Shown here piece after piece: positions 10,995 to 24,070 of a stretch of DNA of 64,000 nucleotides. Origin of the DNA: Nymphaea colorata (Eukaryota; Streptophyta; Magnoliopsida; Nymphaeales; Nymphaeaceae); assembly GCF_008831285.2 (NCBI RefSeq), contig NC_045143.1, positions 5,651,503 through 5,715,502 of the forward strand. The letters run 5' to 3'. How positions within the stretch are numbered: the first letter of the stretch is position 1; each line of letters opens with the position of its first letter. The translations under genes and the position numbers were made by a program. The notes beneath the pieces were generated by a model. It saw nothing but the letters and a program-made list of their open reading frames with translations, searched no databases and had not been told where the DNA came from.

Positions 10995-13900
10995 ATGGAG
11001 GGGACGCCCTTTCTGGACGGTGGTAGGGAAGCATTTGGCATTAAATCTGTTGACCATCACCTTGGATCGAAAAGAACTATGATTCTGGGATCGGATCAGA
11101 GCAACTCGTCCGATGGATGCCGGCATTTCTCCATTCGGTGAGTCCTTTTTGGGGTTGGTTACAACTGGAAAACGAGGGAAGGTGGCAAGTCTTTCTTTTA
11201 TCGCGGATATGATATTGGTGATTTTCATGGTTTTTTGTGGTCTTGCTTCTCAGCTTTGTGAAGGACCCAACGTGTATAAGTTCATCCATAGTTGTTACTA
11301 TTCATACGTATATGTTGGCTTACTAGTTGCTATGTCTGTTTTGGTCATTCGTTTTTTGTTTTTCCGGTTGGTTTGCATACGCTATCTTGCTGCTACACGA
11401 GTTTTTTCTTCTATGTCCCACCTGACAATTCAGAGCATTTTATATTTTGGAGGCATATTTTTTTGGCCATGTGCTTTTGCTCTCGTTCAATATCTATTCC
11501 TTTTGAAGCTTGATCGCTCAGTGGTAGTTGAACTTCTTGCATACGAATGAGCTTTTAAGCTGAATCACTGTCTGCCGATAGAAGAAAAGGTAGCCATAGC
11601 TGTCTCTGGTTCTTACGCCCTTCTGGATGGAATACAAAAAAAGAAAAAAAAAAGCAGAGTTGACTCCTCGAAAGGTATACTGCCACTAGAGATGCAGGCA
11701 TTCTGGTTCTTACGCCCTTCTGGATGGAATACAAAAAAAGAAAAAAAAAAGCAGTCCTCGAAAGGTATACTGCCACTAGAGATGCAGGCATGACTGCCAT
11801 TAGAGATGCCAACTTTTCCATAGCTAGTACTGAACATTGAGGAAATCCATATGATTTTTGTTAGATTCATGGGCTGGTAGCAGCAGAAGTGTACCTTGGG
11901 TGTTAAAAGGCACGATCAACCACATTCCTTAATTTCATCTTAGATGAGGCATGAGTTTTAGTAGAATTCGCATATGGACTAATAACCCGCTCCAATACTC
12001 TTGCTGTTTTTCAGCCAGAATTTTATGTGTTACCATTAAGCGTCCAGGACCACAAAGCTTTATCAAGGGTCGTGTTTGGACTGAAGCAAGTTTAGGTTTC
12101 AAATACGGCATGTTTGGAAGTGAACCTTAGAGTCTCTTAAATGGCAAAACTAGCAATGACTTCATTGTGTTGATGTCTTGAAAATTTATTAGTATCAGCT
12201 ATGCCCTTCCAAATTTATATTTATAATGCCTGTTATTGCCCTTTCCTTGCTGGAAAAAATTGAACTTATTGCCCGTGTTAACATTTTCCTTTGAATTGAG
12301 ATTGTTTGACACATGTGAACCAAATCATTTGATTGTCACGTAGTAGCTTACGGGCTTATAGCCTGTGTAGCATGTGCAATGGTAGATGCTAGAAGACTGC
12401 TCCCTTAACTTTCAGTGAGAAAATAATGAAAGGAAGGAAGCAAAAATCCATCATTATGTTATGAGCATACAATGCCTTCCATAGATAGTTCTTGAGAACT
12501 GTCTATAGCAAATTGCGAAACTAGAACAGAATGTTTAGATTTATTGCCATATATCTTTATTATTATTGGCAAAAAAAAAAAGTATTCGAAATAAAAAATT
12601 ATGTTTGTTGATAGTTTTGTTAAAGGGATGAACAGGACGTATGGAAACTACCAACAAAAGAGAGAAAAAGGTTGATGGGATACATTGAGTTCCATTCTTG
12701 TATATGTGCATGTGCAATAAGAGATTACAAAGATTAAATAGGTTTACAGCTACATGTATTAACCCCTAAACACTCTTTGCCAGTCCACATGCATGTGAGC
12801 TAGAGAAGTCCAACCGGTAAGTTGTAAAAGCTGAGTAGCTTGTTCAAGACGTCGATTAGCACTGAAGCAGATGCCATCCTACGGATGCCTGATTTTCTTT
12901 ATCTTGTTTTGGTAGGCTTGTTAACATGCCCTTTTGATGCCACCCTCAGTGCACAGGCTATCAACAAAGGTTTGCATAGGAATTATGACCATCGAAAGCC
13001 TATGTAGAACAAAGGTTGTCCCAAAAGGATGGCCACAGTAAGAAGAGGAATAGCTTTTTCTTTGCTAGGGAACAAGAAGAATGCCGTTAACCCAAACTAA
13101 TGATCTCATTTTGTCAAGTATACCTTATATATATTTTACCCTTTTGGAAGTTTTTTGTAGCAAATTCCTCTTTGCAATTATTACTGTTTGGTAAAGCAAA
13201 TGCCATGTCATTTTATTAGCTTTTGTAAGCTTATTCCATGGTGCACACCTATAGTAACATTCCGTGTGATGATGCAGCATAGATGATGCAAAGCAACCAA
13301 TTGAAATTGACTATTTAAAATACTGAAGTAGGGTAAGAAGCAATGGTACATTATTTTTTAGATAGAAAAGTTCTAAGGAGCTAGAAAGCACAAATGAAAT
13401 TACTTTAGCAATAAAAAAACTCGATAAAGGTGAAATACATTTTCTTAAAGATAATCACATAAGTTACTACTTCATAGTTCCTTTTGGAGCATCATAAAGG
13501 CACATGTGGACAAAGTTCCAACCTGAATAAGATCAGAAGTCGGTACAATGTATAAAAGTCCAATCAGCAACCACCACATAAAATTTTTAATTGGAGGTAA
13601 AATTGCTTGGAAGAAAAATGGGACTAAGACTGGAAGCAGTGTGTGAAGCATGTGAAATTAAAAGCAAGGGAAGCTGAAAAACTTTTGAAGTGCTTCAGGA
13701 GCTGGAAAGTTGAGCATGTCTGAAACTTGGTTGCTTATTCTGGTCAACACTCTTCAAAGGACATCAACTTCTTAAGAAGAGCATTGAATTTTTCCCTAGA
13801 GGCCAATGCATTAATGTGATTGTTGAAGTTTCTAATAGAACTATGTCGTCTACCTCAATTAGGTTGTGGGATAAATCTTCAATAATGAGATACATTTTCC

Positions 13901-16900
13901 ACCTATATTGTGAAATTTTAAGAAGGACGACAGTTTGCTTATTAAATGCTCCATATGAGGTTCTTGCTTCCTGCTTTATAGAACTTTTATTGTTATCATA
14001 CTTTTATACCTTAAGGCTTGATTATATCTTATGTCTCATAATTAGATTTCTGCTTATTTAAGTTCTGTTACGAGCATATAATCAACAATGGATACATTCT
14101 TCCCATTAATGTCATGATGTAATTTATGTCTGTTGCATGTACAACCATATTATAGTTATGGTCTCTTCTAATTATTTGCCATTTATGAGCAGTGGATATG
14201 TTGGAGAAATTCGCAGATTGAACAGGAAGATTTGTTGGCCTTTTTCTATATATGATAATAAGGATAATCTTGATAAAGAAACTGAAAGACTACCCCCTCT
14301 ATCTGTTCCAAAGTTTAAGCAGTGGTGTTGCCAAAAGTGTTCAGGATGCACTGGCATTTGTCTGGATGACCCAAAAGGAGATATCCTTGAAGGCACTTGT
14401 GACTACAATGTAAAAGCCTGCGCAATGCACATTGAACTAAAAATTGAACATGTTTCTGTTGATAGCAGAGAAGAATATTCAAGGGCTTCTAACTATGAGA
14501 GTGGCTGCAAAAGTTTACTACCCATAAGTATCACAAGTGGAATAAGAAAAGATGAAGGTCAAGAGCATTGTGTTAGTGAAAAAAAATTGGAGAGCTTTGT
14601 ATCATCAACTACTGCTGCTACTGCAATTGAGAGTGTTCATCTCTCAGATTGCTTTGCTAATGCTGAAGGTCAGGAAGCTACTGAGACAAGGCATGAAGAA
14701 TTCACAAATGCTTTAGGTCTTAAAGCATTGGAAAGAAAAGAGAAGTCCAGAAAAAAGGTTGCAAAAAGATTGGTTGATAGGAAACAAGATGAACTTGGCC
14801 AGGGCAAGCCTGTGCCAGACAGGAAGTTGGAAAACAACCTATCATCTAAACTGGCTGTTCAAGAATTTTCAAGTAGAGGTTTTGATAAAAATAGTAATTT
14901 TGAATCAGACATTCGAAAATCTTTAGGTCACATTAATTGTGGTTGTGATCAGGAAAAGAATTTAGAGTTGAACAGGAAGAATGTCCCAGGTAAAGGGAAG
15001 AAGAATGTGAAACTAGACATAGATCATAACAAGCATCGTGATATTATTTCGTGTTCTGGACGCAAAGATGATCAGGATGCTGGATCAGGTTCTGTAGTGG
15101 CTGAGATCTGCTACCTGAACTTGGGTTCAAGTGATTGTGATTCTTCTGGAGATGATTATTGCCTGGAGGAAAGCAAAATTTTCAGTCCGCATAATGTAGT
15201 CCATCAAATGCAAGGGCATCCGAGTGTGGAAAATTGCGGAAGTCGGCATTCCAATGACCAATTTTGTTTGGACGTAACTGCATGTAGGAGAACTCAAAAA
15301 ACACGGCTGCTATCGGATATTATAAACGAATGTGATATGTTGGCAGCGATGGAAAGAGCTTCTGTTTCAAAGAGAATTGCAGCCATGGGAAGCCTCAAGG
15401 AAAGGATTATTCCGGTGAAAACATCTTCTGAGGGTTCTCCTACTAAAAGCCATGTGGAACCACATGAAGAATTTACAGAGTCCAATGAGATGAATAACAA
15501 GGCGGCAAGCCACATTAAGGTTTCTGATTCCACAGTTGGTTCGTCCCAGGTATTACTAATAGTTCACAACTCTGCAGTTTTATGGTCTACATCAATTAAG
15601 ATTTGGCTTCAATGTCTTGTATACTTTTGCTTTTATTATGATCATCAGGGTCCTTCAAGATCCACTGCCACTGGTTCAACTACTATTTATGCCGATCAAC
15701 GGTTGGCAGTCTCTCCAACACGTTTTAGGGATCAACATACTTTCTTTCTTCGCACGCTTGTTTGGTACTACCTTAAAAGATAGACACTAGGGTGATATTT
15801 GTTAATGAATACTCATGTAGGATGTGATCCAATAGTCAGTTGTGTAATTGCTACATGTATGTATTGAACATTTGCATGGGATTTTACAAGACAATGTTAA
15901 GAGGTGGTGATATAAATTTAGGTTAGTCACAAAACTTAGAAATGCTTCCTGTGACATTTAGAAACAGATATTGGTTCGTGGATACATAAAAGAGCTTCTA
16001 CAAGTATTGACATGTTGCAGTTCATGCACTTGGTGCCAACCTAGAAATATAGACAATTGGATCCTTGTTTGACCATTCAGTCCTGAAAATGCCTAAAAAG
16101 AGAAAACTACTAAGCTTATGAAGGGTGAGAATTGTAATGATGTATAATCTATTATGGAGATTGATAAATGCAATGCCTTTTCATTTCTGCACCATCACAA
16201 TTACGGATAGGGCAACATGGGAGTAACTGCACTCAATGAGCATGCTGTAGTATAATATCTATTATCATATAGATATCAGTGATGTGTAGTTGTCTTTGGT
16301 GCAAATCCTTGAACAACAATTTCAAACTATTTTAACTAGTGACCTTTATGTAATAAATCTCAAAATACAAATTGCAGAAACATTCACCGATAAAATTTTG
16401 TATTATTGAAAGATTGATGAGCTTAGGAACAAAGTCTCAATTGTTCTTGTTTAGGTTCCACTATGTCTGCGAAAGTTGTGGGAAGTCTGTACACATGTTG
16501 ATAACTTAATCATCCATGTGGCATTGACATATTTCTAAGAGAAAAGTATTTTGTGGTATGTTTGATAAAGATGATTGTACTCTTATGCAATTTTATATGC
16601 TTGTTAAACGTTTAGAATCTTGGTAGATTTTTGAACTTTGCACTGTTATAGTAGATCAACTGTCATAGAGTCCTCGTCATGTGTTGGTTACCTTGAATGT
16701 GGAAAATGATATCTAAAAAGCTTCCTTTAGGATAGGTGTTGTTATGGGTTTTATTCTATGGCTCACATGATTATATGAAGTGTGCCTGTCAAACTTTGAA
16801 GTTTATGCTCTGGTTTCCTTGTTAGATAGATGAAAGTTTCACAGTAGTTCATCATTATCTATCTCTTACTTTTTTAGTGTGTCAAAATATTTATTTTAAG

Positions 16901-18765
16901 GTAGTCATCCCCACTTTGCAATTATTTGTAATGCATACTTGAATAAGAAATGGCTTCTTGTTTGCTCACTGAAAAAGTTACTGTTTAATAGTGGACAACT
17001 GACTTCTCTATTCCAGGATTCATTGTGTTCATCTTCAAACAAATATGAGGAGAAAACCAAAGTTCAAGGGTGTCTAGAAGTCCACGAGAAGTCAAATAAT
17101 TGTGCTACTGAAATTCCTGGAGATGAGCAAAAGGACTCAGAAACTACTATTGATGAAATTCCAATGGACATTGTGGAACTTATGGCAAAAAACCAGCATG
17201 AGAGACGCCTTTTTCATGCTGCTGAACATAAAAGCATGAATCAGTTGATAGATACCTGTTCAAAGAGGGCTCCAAGCATAATGGACATTACTGCTGTCCT
17301 CGAAAATGATGTTGCATCTTTGTTAGATGAGGATGTCTCTTTCAGTCAAAATCTAGAATATACTAATGCAAGAGATAAAATGTTTACTGATACAAGAGAG
17401 AATGTGTTCACATGCGTAAGAAAAGCAACTGAAATTGAAAGTGATCAAATGGGCTTGAGTTCTGTTATAAACAGGACGGATCATATGAGTGCATGCAAAA
17501 GGAAACTGCCTCCTTCTACCACTGACCTTTCTAGTGAACCATGTTTTCCTGTTAGTGATCATTACATGCAGAACTTTATACAAGAATCTGGTTGGAACAA
17601 AAAGGCAACAGGATGCAGATGGTTCCCAGCTTCCATACAGCCTGCACAAGAATATGACATGCTTCACTTAGCTCCAATGCAGTCTTCAATGTCAATGCAT
17701 AAGTCACCTGTGGGAATGCAGACTACCCAGACGATTAAATTTGAATCTCATTGCTGTAGCAGAGATTCAGATTATCTAGAGCCAGTTGTTATTGCAAAAG
17801 GAAGTGGAAAGATGATTGATCCTGGGATTCTTGACACGAAAGGAATGAACTCGAGAGCTGCCCCCTACCAAAACAGGAAGGAGATGGTTGTCTCGAAAAC
17901 CCCTGAAAAAATCTATCCATTTTCTTGGGGGAATAATGAAGTTGATTATCATCCAAAAGACATGCTTGTCTCAGATCTTTACAAGAATGAGGCTATCTCA
18001 GCTGTGAATTTACTGAGGTTAGTGAACAGGGACACACTATCTAGTGCGTTGGACAAGTCCTGTGATGAAAGCAATGCATGCCTCATGAATAAATCTCTGT
18101 CTTTCCACAATAATCAATCAAATGTATCTGTTGTTCCAGTGGGTTATGTAAACAATATTAGTGAGACTTCTCTGCATCCAATGACGCCAGAAGGCTGTGA
18201 TCTTAATTTTCCATTAAGAAGCGTAGGCAGGCTACTGAGTCCACTTACTGATGTCAGTGGTGCATGCTCGTTGCAGAAGGACAGACCTCTGGACCCTGAC
18301 AATCGCAAAATGCCCTTTTGTTCTATGGGTCACTTTTCCTCCAAGGTTTCTCTTATGATGCACAAAGTGATGTCTTATCCTAGCCCTCCGGAATGTGATC
18401 AGGAATGCTGTTCGGGGTCTCATAAATGTACACCATTCCATTGCTTTGATAAGAAGGCTCAGTGTTCTTGGGATCCCGTAAACATCTCCAGGCATTCCCA
18501 GAAAAGGGATCAGTTGTCCCCTTTCCGTGCAATTGAAATATGTGGTGAGAAGGATGCAAAGCCTCAATTTGGGGCAAGTGACTCCATGATGGAGATTTGC
18601 ACTCTGAATAGAAATCCTGCTGAGATCAGCATGTACGAGGAAGAAGATGGCAGTTCTATTGTTCAGCCTGAATTTCAAAAATTTGGAAAGTTGTCTCCGA
18701 CAAGGAACAGATATTGGAAGCGACAAAAAACTGTGAAGCTTGCTGCAATAAAAGCAAATATCTAA
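10995..18765 (+). CDS. EMF1: EMBRYONIC FLOWER 1 (EMF1), plant Polycomb-associated repressor
   Basis: Three exons: 10995-11137, 14193-15549 and 17017-18765, giving 1,082 aa, close to Arabidopsis EMF1 (about 1,096). Exon 1 ends in C-x-HFSI plus two bases of Arg before GTGAGT. Exon 2 supplies the last base and continues GYVGEIRRLNRKICWPFS, which rebuilds the EMF1 N-terminal signature across a 3,055-nt intron. LPPLSVPKFKQWCCQKC follows. A basic RRTQKTRLLSDII motif lies at about residue 413. Exon 3 carries DEIPMDIVELMAKNQHERRL (about 546-565) and, near the C-terminus, CTLNRNPAEIS. The protein is otherwise low-complexity and Ser/Asp/Lys-rich, as is known for EMF1. Family knowledge: a nuclear protein that works with PRC1/PRC2 to hold H3K27me3-marked flowering genes silent. 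Exon 2 to exon 3 joining is phase 0 at both ends; an alternative 3' exon is noted separately. The start ATG is the first in frame after the duplicated leader. Confidence 0.9.
11138..14192 (+). other. EMF1 intron 1
   Basis: A GTGAGT donor at 11138 and an acceptor ending gagcag at 14192 join the two halves of the conserved HFSIRGYV signature in frame (phase 2). The intron holds a 97-bp tandem duplication (11606-11790). The 145-residue open frame at 11113-11550 overlaps exon 1 in another frame and has no recognisable domain. Confidence 0.8.
11606..11790 (+). repeat. 97-bp tandem duplication inside EMF1 intron 1
   Basis: Two adjacent copies (11606-11702 and 11703-11790) both start ctggttcttacgcccttc, share an A-rich stretch, and end gagatgcaggca. 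The second lacks several bases after 'aaagcag'. They are nearly identical, so the duplication is recent. Confidence 0.9.
15550..17016 (+). other. EMF1 intron 2 with possible alternative exon at 15649-15783
   Basis: CAG|GTATTA at 15549/15550 and TTCCAG|GAT at 17016/17017 give a 1,467-nt phase-0 intron. Inside it, a second acceptor (ATCATCAG|GG, exon from 15649) lies 99 nt downstream of the donor. That 99-nt piece has no stop and is a multiple of three. Either splicing to 15649 or retaining the 99 nt stays in frame until TAG at 15781-15783, which would give a shortened EMF1 lacking the exon 3 motifs. Whether either form is made is unknown. Confidence 0.6.
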
Positions 18766-20955
18766 TATGCTGCTGAGTCATGTCGCATGTGTTCCATTAG
18801 ATTTTAGTGAAAACCGATCCAAAGCTACGGTAAAGAGTATTGGACTATCTTTGGGCTTCGGACAGTTGTTGCTGGCAAGTTTCTGAGCGCCAAGGTAACG
18901 GCTCAGTTGTGGGTTTGTGATACCATATGGAAGTCTAATGCTATCAGAAACAAAGGTTGTCAATTGAATTGCTGCAACAGCACAACAACATACTAAAGAA
19001 TGGGGCTCCTGGTGAACGGGGAATATCAATATAATTTCAAAAACCTCAGAATCTTGTAATTTAAAGCCTCGGAAAGTTCAGTTACCATTAGTGCGTCAAT
19101 AAAGGTATGTATATCGCTTGTTGAATATAAAGAGAGGGTGAAACATCTGGTCTGTTGCTCGAGAGCTGGTTTCATCATGTGGGTTGTACACAGGTTCTGT
19201 ATTTGTTGAAAATGGCATGACCATACATTTAAAGTTACATCATTGGTGTGGTGATTGTTACGATACTTTGGCAAAAAAAGGAACAAGATATGTAGGAAAA
19301 CTTTGGCTAGTACAGGAAATTTTTTTCCTCTACCGTCAATTGTTGGTTTTCTTTTCTTTGTATCTTTCTTCGTTGATGTTGTCAAAGCTTGTATGTACTT
19401 GTGAAAGTTCAAGGCTATTCAGCTGTTACCTTTGTAAGGAGCCGATGGATAGTTTGACTTGCTTAAGATCTTTGTGCAAGAGTTTTGCAAGTCCATTTCC
19501 ACTGTTGTTTCGTTGTAATGCATAAAAGTTCCAAGTGCGCCTCGGAATCGAATCATTGGTTCCTTATCTTTTTATTTTAATAAATTTTTGGTATGTTGAA
19601 GGCAACAGTAGGTAGTACCCTCAATTGCCAATAAGTAGACAATGGATTTGTAGACTTAAAAGGTGTTGGTGTAGTGAGATGTGTCCTGGCTGTCTGACCG
19701 ATAGTCATGGTTCGGATATCTTTGGCACCACTCTTTTCGTAAGCTCATCTGGGGGATATGACCTACACCTGTTACTCTCATGAAGGTTTCAAGGTCCGGT
19801 TCCTTTTAAAATTTTGGAAAAATAGTTATGTCTGCACTTCCTTCAAAATATGCCGTCTTTTCTTCTTTGTAGGCGTATTCTCCAGACAATATTCTGTTTT
19901 CAATTTCCTTTTCTTAAACTGCCAGAACCAGGTCTGCCCGCTTTTTGAATATTCCAACACATAGCAACTCGACGAACTTATGCAACCTCCTGGTTCCACA
20001 TGAACATCAAATGAACTGGCACTTGATTGATTTCCCTTGAGAAGCCTCGATGATGTCAATGCATGAATTCGTTGGTTTTGGAAATTAAAAAAAGAGAATA
20101 GCGCAGAGTTTTATAAACTTCTAAGAAATGAGAAAAAGTTTTTAACAAAAAATTTGTGGCTAACGTAGTCATGGCGAATGCACCATGCTCAAAGCACTGG
20201 TATCCCTTTTTCTTTGCCGGATGGTGCAATATTTTGATGTTCTGCCCAGGAATTGTATCATAGCAAATAGGAATTAATTGTGTGTATGTGTGTGATCTCT
20301 GCCTTTCAGCGGTCTTTGTCCTCTTTCGCACAATTACATGATAACATATTTTAGCGCGCTCTAAATGATGATTCTTATATCCCAAGAGGAAATTCGGGGA
20401 AGCCATTCATAATAAGCTGCTCGGTTAACAGCAAAAGACTTATTGAATTTTCAAGCCATTTTCCTCGGGTTCATCTCTGGCCTGAAAGGCTGAAACAGAA
20501 AGGAAACTTGAAATTTCCTGAAATATTTGTGTGGACGATTTACCATCGTGAAGTTTAATTTTTGCAAGTAAAGCTTTAAAATGTACTCTAATATGCACCA
20601 GTCACCACGAAGAGCACAAATAGCAACCTCAGAATAACATAATTATCTGAACCGAGTATAAATTAAGCAAAATACAGCCTCTCTGGGGAATCATTTAATG
20701 CGACACCACTTTCAAAAGTTATGAAGCAAAAACAAGCAGAATACAATATCTTCACATGCCTCTTCCAGCAAGCTCTCTCTGCTGCCAAAGTAAGCTGTAA
20801 ACAATGTTCGGCGACTAGCAAACGGTCAAGGAACATCGGTAGATCATGACAGCCACACTACTTGGGCTCATGTAAAGTATTTTTGTTTAAAGTATTTTTT
20901 TTTAATTAATTTATTCACAAGTTCTGACAATGGAGCATATCAGTGGTGGAAAATC
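18766..20955. other. Convergent intergenic region between EMF1 and CDKF;1
   Basis: The 2.19 kb between two facing stop codons should contain both 3' UTRs. A canonical AATAAA lies near 19098 on the plus strand for EMF1. Open frames at 18778-19029, 19026-19412 (-), 19184-19525, 19826-20059 (-) and 20056-20406 (-) have no recognisable motif and are treated as chance. Confidence 0.55.
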
Positions 20956-23938
20956 TCATGAGAACCGGATAGAGAAGCCTTTATCAGTCTGAACGAAGTC
21001 CATGTCACCTAAGTCCTCGAAATCTGAGTCGGCACCCAATTTTTTCCAGGCTTGGTCATCCCAATCTGCTGCTGAGCTCTCCTGTGTGCTGCGCGTAGAT
21101 GGCACCTTCAATTTGCTTACTGGAACAGCCAATGGTTCTTCATTGAAATAGTTATCATCCATTAATTCTAAAGCAGTAGCTCTTGCCATAGGGTCACAGC
21201 GAACGAGCCTCTCGACTAGAGAAACTTCAGATTGAGAACGGTTAGGCAGGCAAGCTTTTAGACCCAGTGGAACTTGGATATCCTTGAAGGAAATTTTACC
21301 ATAGTCTGGAAGAGATGAACAACCTGGCCACGTTTGTTCATTTATGTTACCCAATACATTGATTATCTTAGCCAGCTGATCAATATCTGCTGTTCCTTGG
21401 AACAAAGGTTCCAAAGCAAGAAGCTCAGAAAATATGCAACCAACGGACCACAAATCAATTTCAAGACCATAATTTGTTGAACCATAGAGTAACTCAGGAG
21501 CCCTGTACCACCTAGTTCCAACGCAAGAAGTCAGGCCTTGTTCATTGTCACCCATGTCATTCTCACTGTCATGGCATGGGCTGTGCAAAAGGTTGTTGGA
21601 ATAGTCACCAGCAACAGAACTGATGAAAGAAGATCCTGTATCTTGCATGTTGACCAAGTTGTCGGTTTTATGCAGACCATCCTCGCTATCTTCCTGATTT
21701 AGTTCAGAGAAAGTCACAGGGTCATGGACGTTATTCAACCAACCCACTGAAGCCTGCTCCTGCGATCTGTTCTCCTCCGCACTGCCAATGTTCCTTTGAG
21801 GCATCATGGCCTGCTCTCCCGTGTCTTCGCCCTCAGCCCAATTTGGGTTGTCATCCCCTGGCAAAAATCCAGGCTGCTGGAGTATCCTCGACTGGCAAAC
21901 CAACACTAACCACATTTCACACCTCTGAATCTAAAATGTGAAATTTCTAGCATAAATATGATCCTTGCTGCAGTTGGATATGTCAACATTGGGGGAAACA
22001 TGCGATCCTAAAAACCAAATAATTATATATTAAAAAAACCAAAAACAAACACCGGTTCAATAACCAACAATGTAGAACTTTCCTTAATGGAAAGTTCCAT
22101 CACCACACGCTAAAGGGAATCTAAATGATTACTTAATATTGCAACACCAAGACGTGACAAACAGATTACCAACAAAGTTGATGAAGCCAGCTCTTGACAT
22201 CAAGTCAGGAACTTAATATCACCCTTTTATCTTAGTTCTTAACTGAGACGGCAAAACGAGCAAAAACTAGAGGGACTCCTCGTGAAGTATGGAAATACGA
22301 TCTTCCCAATGTAAACTGAAGTTTAACAAATACAATGCGTCAAAAGACAAAGGCAGGTTGAAATGGTAGGATCTGACTTATTTCTAACATTGCTCAAACA
22401 TATTTTGAGAAAAGGCTTAGGAGATATCTACCAGATATGATACATGGAGTAACATGCTAATACGAAGGGTAAAAGTACCAATATGTTCAAAGTCACCATT
22501 TGCAAAGACTGGTAATTATATGTAAATCAAAAGACGAAGCAAGAATCAACGGAAGATACAGACCTATTTCTACATTGTACAAACATACGAATTTGAGAAA
22601 CGCTTAATAACATGTTAGATATCCATGGATTCATTTGAAGGGTAGAAGTACCAACACAAGTTAATATCTACAAAGACCGGTGACCTAATGTAAACTAAAA
22701 AGTTACATAGCCTGAATAGTGGATTAAGACAACTCGTGAAACCAGAGGCACAATAAAATTTGGTCTCCTCTAGTCCATTAGTTCCCCGAAAAATGTCAGC
22801 TTCTCAAGACTGCTCCCCAGGCAGAAGCCTCGAGACCTTCCAAAATATCACGCCCGCTTGTTTTTACTGGTACATATTTTACCATCTAGAATCGCATATA
22901 AACATTCGTGGGCCTAAATAAGATGGTCGAAGCTAGAATTACAGCTCTGGAAAAGCATCACGATGGTAATATATAATTCAGCAACTCACCAAGGAAAAAA
23001 CTGAACTATAATTTTGTGATATGGACGAGGACCAGTATCCTGGAAATAATGAGGAAAATGTTCGCGTCAATTGAGCCTCAGATTTCAATTTGGTGATCGA
23101 TTCAAGCATTAGCTGGTGCTTTCTTTCATGGCAGGCGGAACCTTCGGACGAAGTAGTAACATCAATCAGAAAAAAAAAAGCAACAGATTCAATGCTATAA
23201 TTCAAATATGATTATGCATACCAAAACTATTCGCCTAATTCACAATAACTGAAGAAATAATCCTACTTGACTTTAATTGGTGGATTTGCACGGACGAACA
23301 AGAATCTATCAGGAAGAATGCACCTTCAAAATAGCGTCTCCTCCGAAATGGTCATTTTGAAAGCGGCTTTATGATTATAGTTATCCACATTATGAAGCAA
23401 AAACTGAACAAACATAAACACTTGCAAAATTTGATCCCAATACCTGGCCGAAATCCGCCAATTTCAAAATCCCGTCAGCAGAAATCAACAGATTCGCAGG
23501 CTTGAGATCCCGATGGACAACCAAATTCCCGTGACACGCCGCAACCCCTTCGAAAATCTGAAGCATCCACCGCTTGATCTCCCCTACAGGTATCCCCTCT
23601 CCACCCTCACCTACTCTCCTCTTAGCCTCGTCGATGACGGTGGCCAGGTCCGTCGGGAGGTACTCAAGGACAAGGACAGCGTCATCGTCGTCATTCCAGA
23701 AGAACTCATGTAGAGTGACGACGTTCGGCGACGAGGATCGGAGGAGCTGGAGTGCCTCGATCTCACGGTAGGCGCTCTGATAGTCATGGACCTCCTTCAG
23801 GGCGACAGGGAGGCCGTCGTCCCGGCGCTTTGCTCGGTAAACGTCGGCGTAAGCGCCGTAGCCGACCCTCTCCAGGATCTCGTAGCGCTGTGCAATTTCC
23901 GAGTTGCCATAGATGCTCCAGCTCCGGGAGTTCGCCAT
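20956..23938 (-). CDS. CDKF-1: Cyclin-dependent kinase F;1-type CDK-activating kinase
   Basis: Two exons: 23444-23938 (165 codons) and 20956-21891 (311 aa plus TGA), giving 476 aa; Arabidopsis CDKF;1 is about 479. The intron is 1,552 nt, phase 0. Kinase features: glycine loop GYGAYADVY (residues 26-34), ATP-binding Lys48 in VALK, alpha-C Glu59 in YREIEAL (replacing PSTAIRE), HRDLKPANLL (142-151) and DFG (162-164). A roughly 120-residue acidic, Ser/Asp-rich insertion follows before the activation-segment TSCVGTRWYRAPE (286-298). Such a large T-loop insertion is diagnostic of the plant-specific CDKF class, which phosphorylates CDKD kinases and the RNA polymerase II C-terminal domain and acts without a cyclin. 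The ATG at 23938 is chosen; an upstream in-frame TTG is ignored. Thr286 is the likely counterpart of the activating T-loop Thr. It converges with EMF1. No damage is seen. Confidence 0.93.
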
Positions 23939-24061
23939 CGACAACCAAAGAGAATCAGGATTGTGAAGATTAAATGATTGTTGTAGGGAGATTTATGACA
24001 AGGAAGGTCAAGGTTTAGGGCTTCCTTCATGCCTCTGTTTGGAGAGAGATGGGGCTAGGTT

Positions 24062-24070
24062 TAGGGTTTC
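24062..24070 (-). promoter_or_regulatory. Telo-box in CDKF;1 5' region
   Basis: TTAGGGTTT on the plus strand is AAACCCTAA on the gene strand, 124 bp before the CDKF;1 ATG. A degenerate second copy (tttagggctt) lies at about 24014. Telo-boxes are known near transcription starts of cell-cycle and translation genes in plants. Function here is inferred. Confidence 0.45.

Noticed and set aside
11113-11550. 145-codon plus-strand open frame with hydrophobic segments
   Set aside because: It overlaps EMF1 exon 1 in a different frame and runs into the intron. The hydrophobicity comes from T-rich intron sequence; no membrane-protein family is recognised.
23939-23944. Two-residue N-terminal extension of CDKF;1 from a TTG start
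   Set aside because: Plant nuclear genes start at ATG; the ATG at 23938 gives the expected length.
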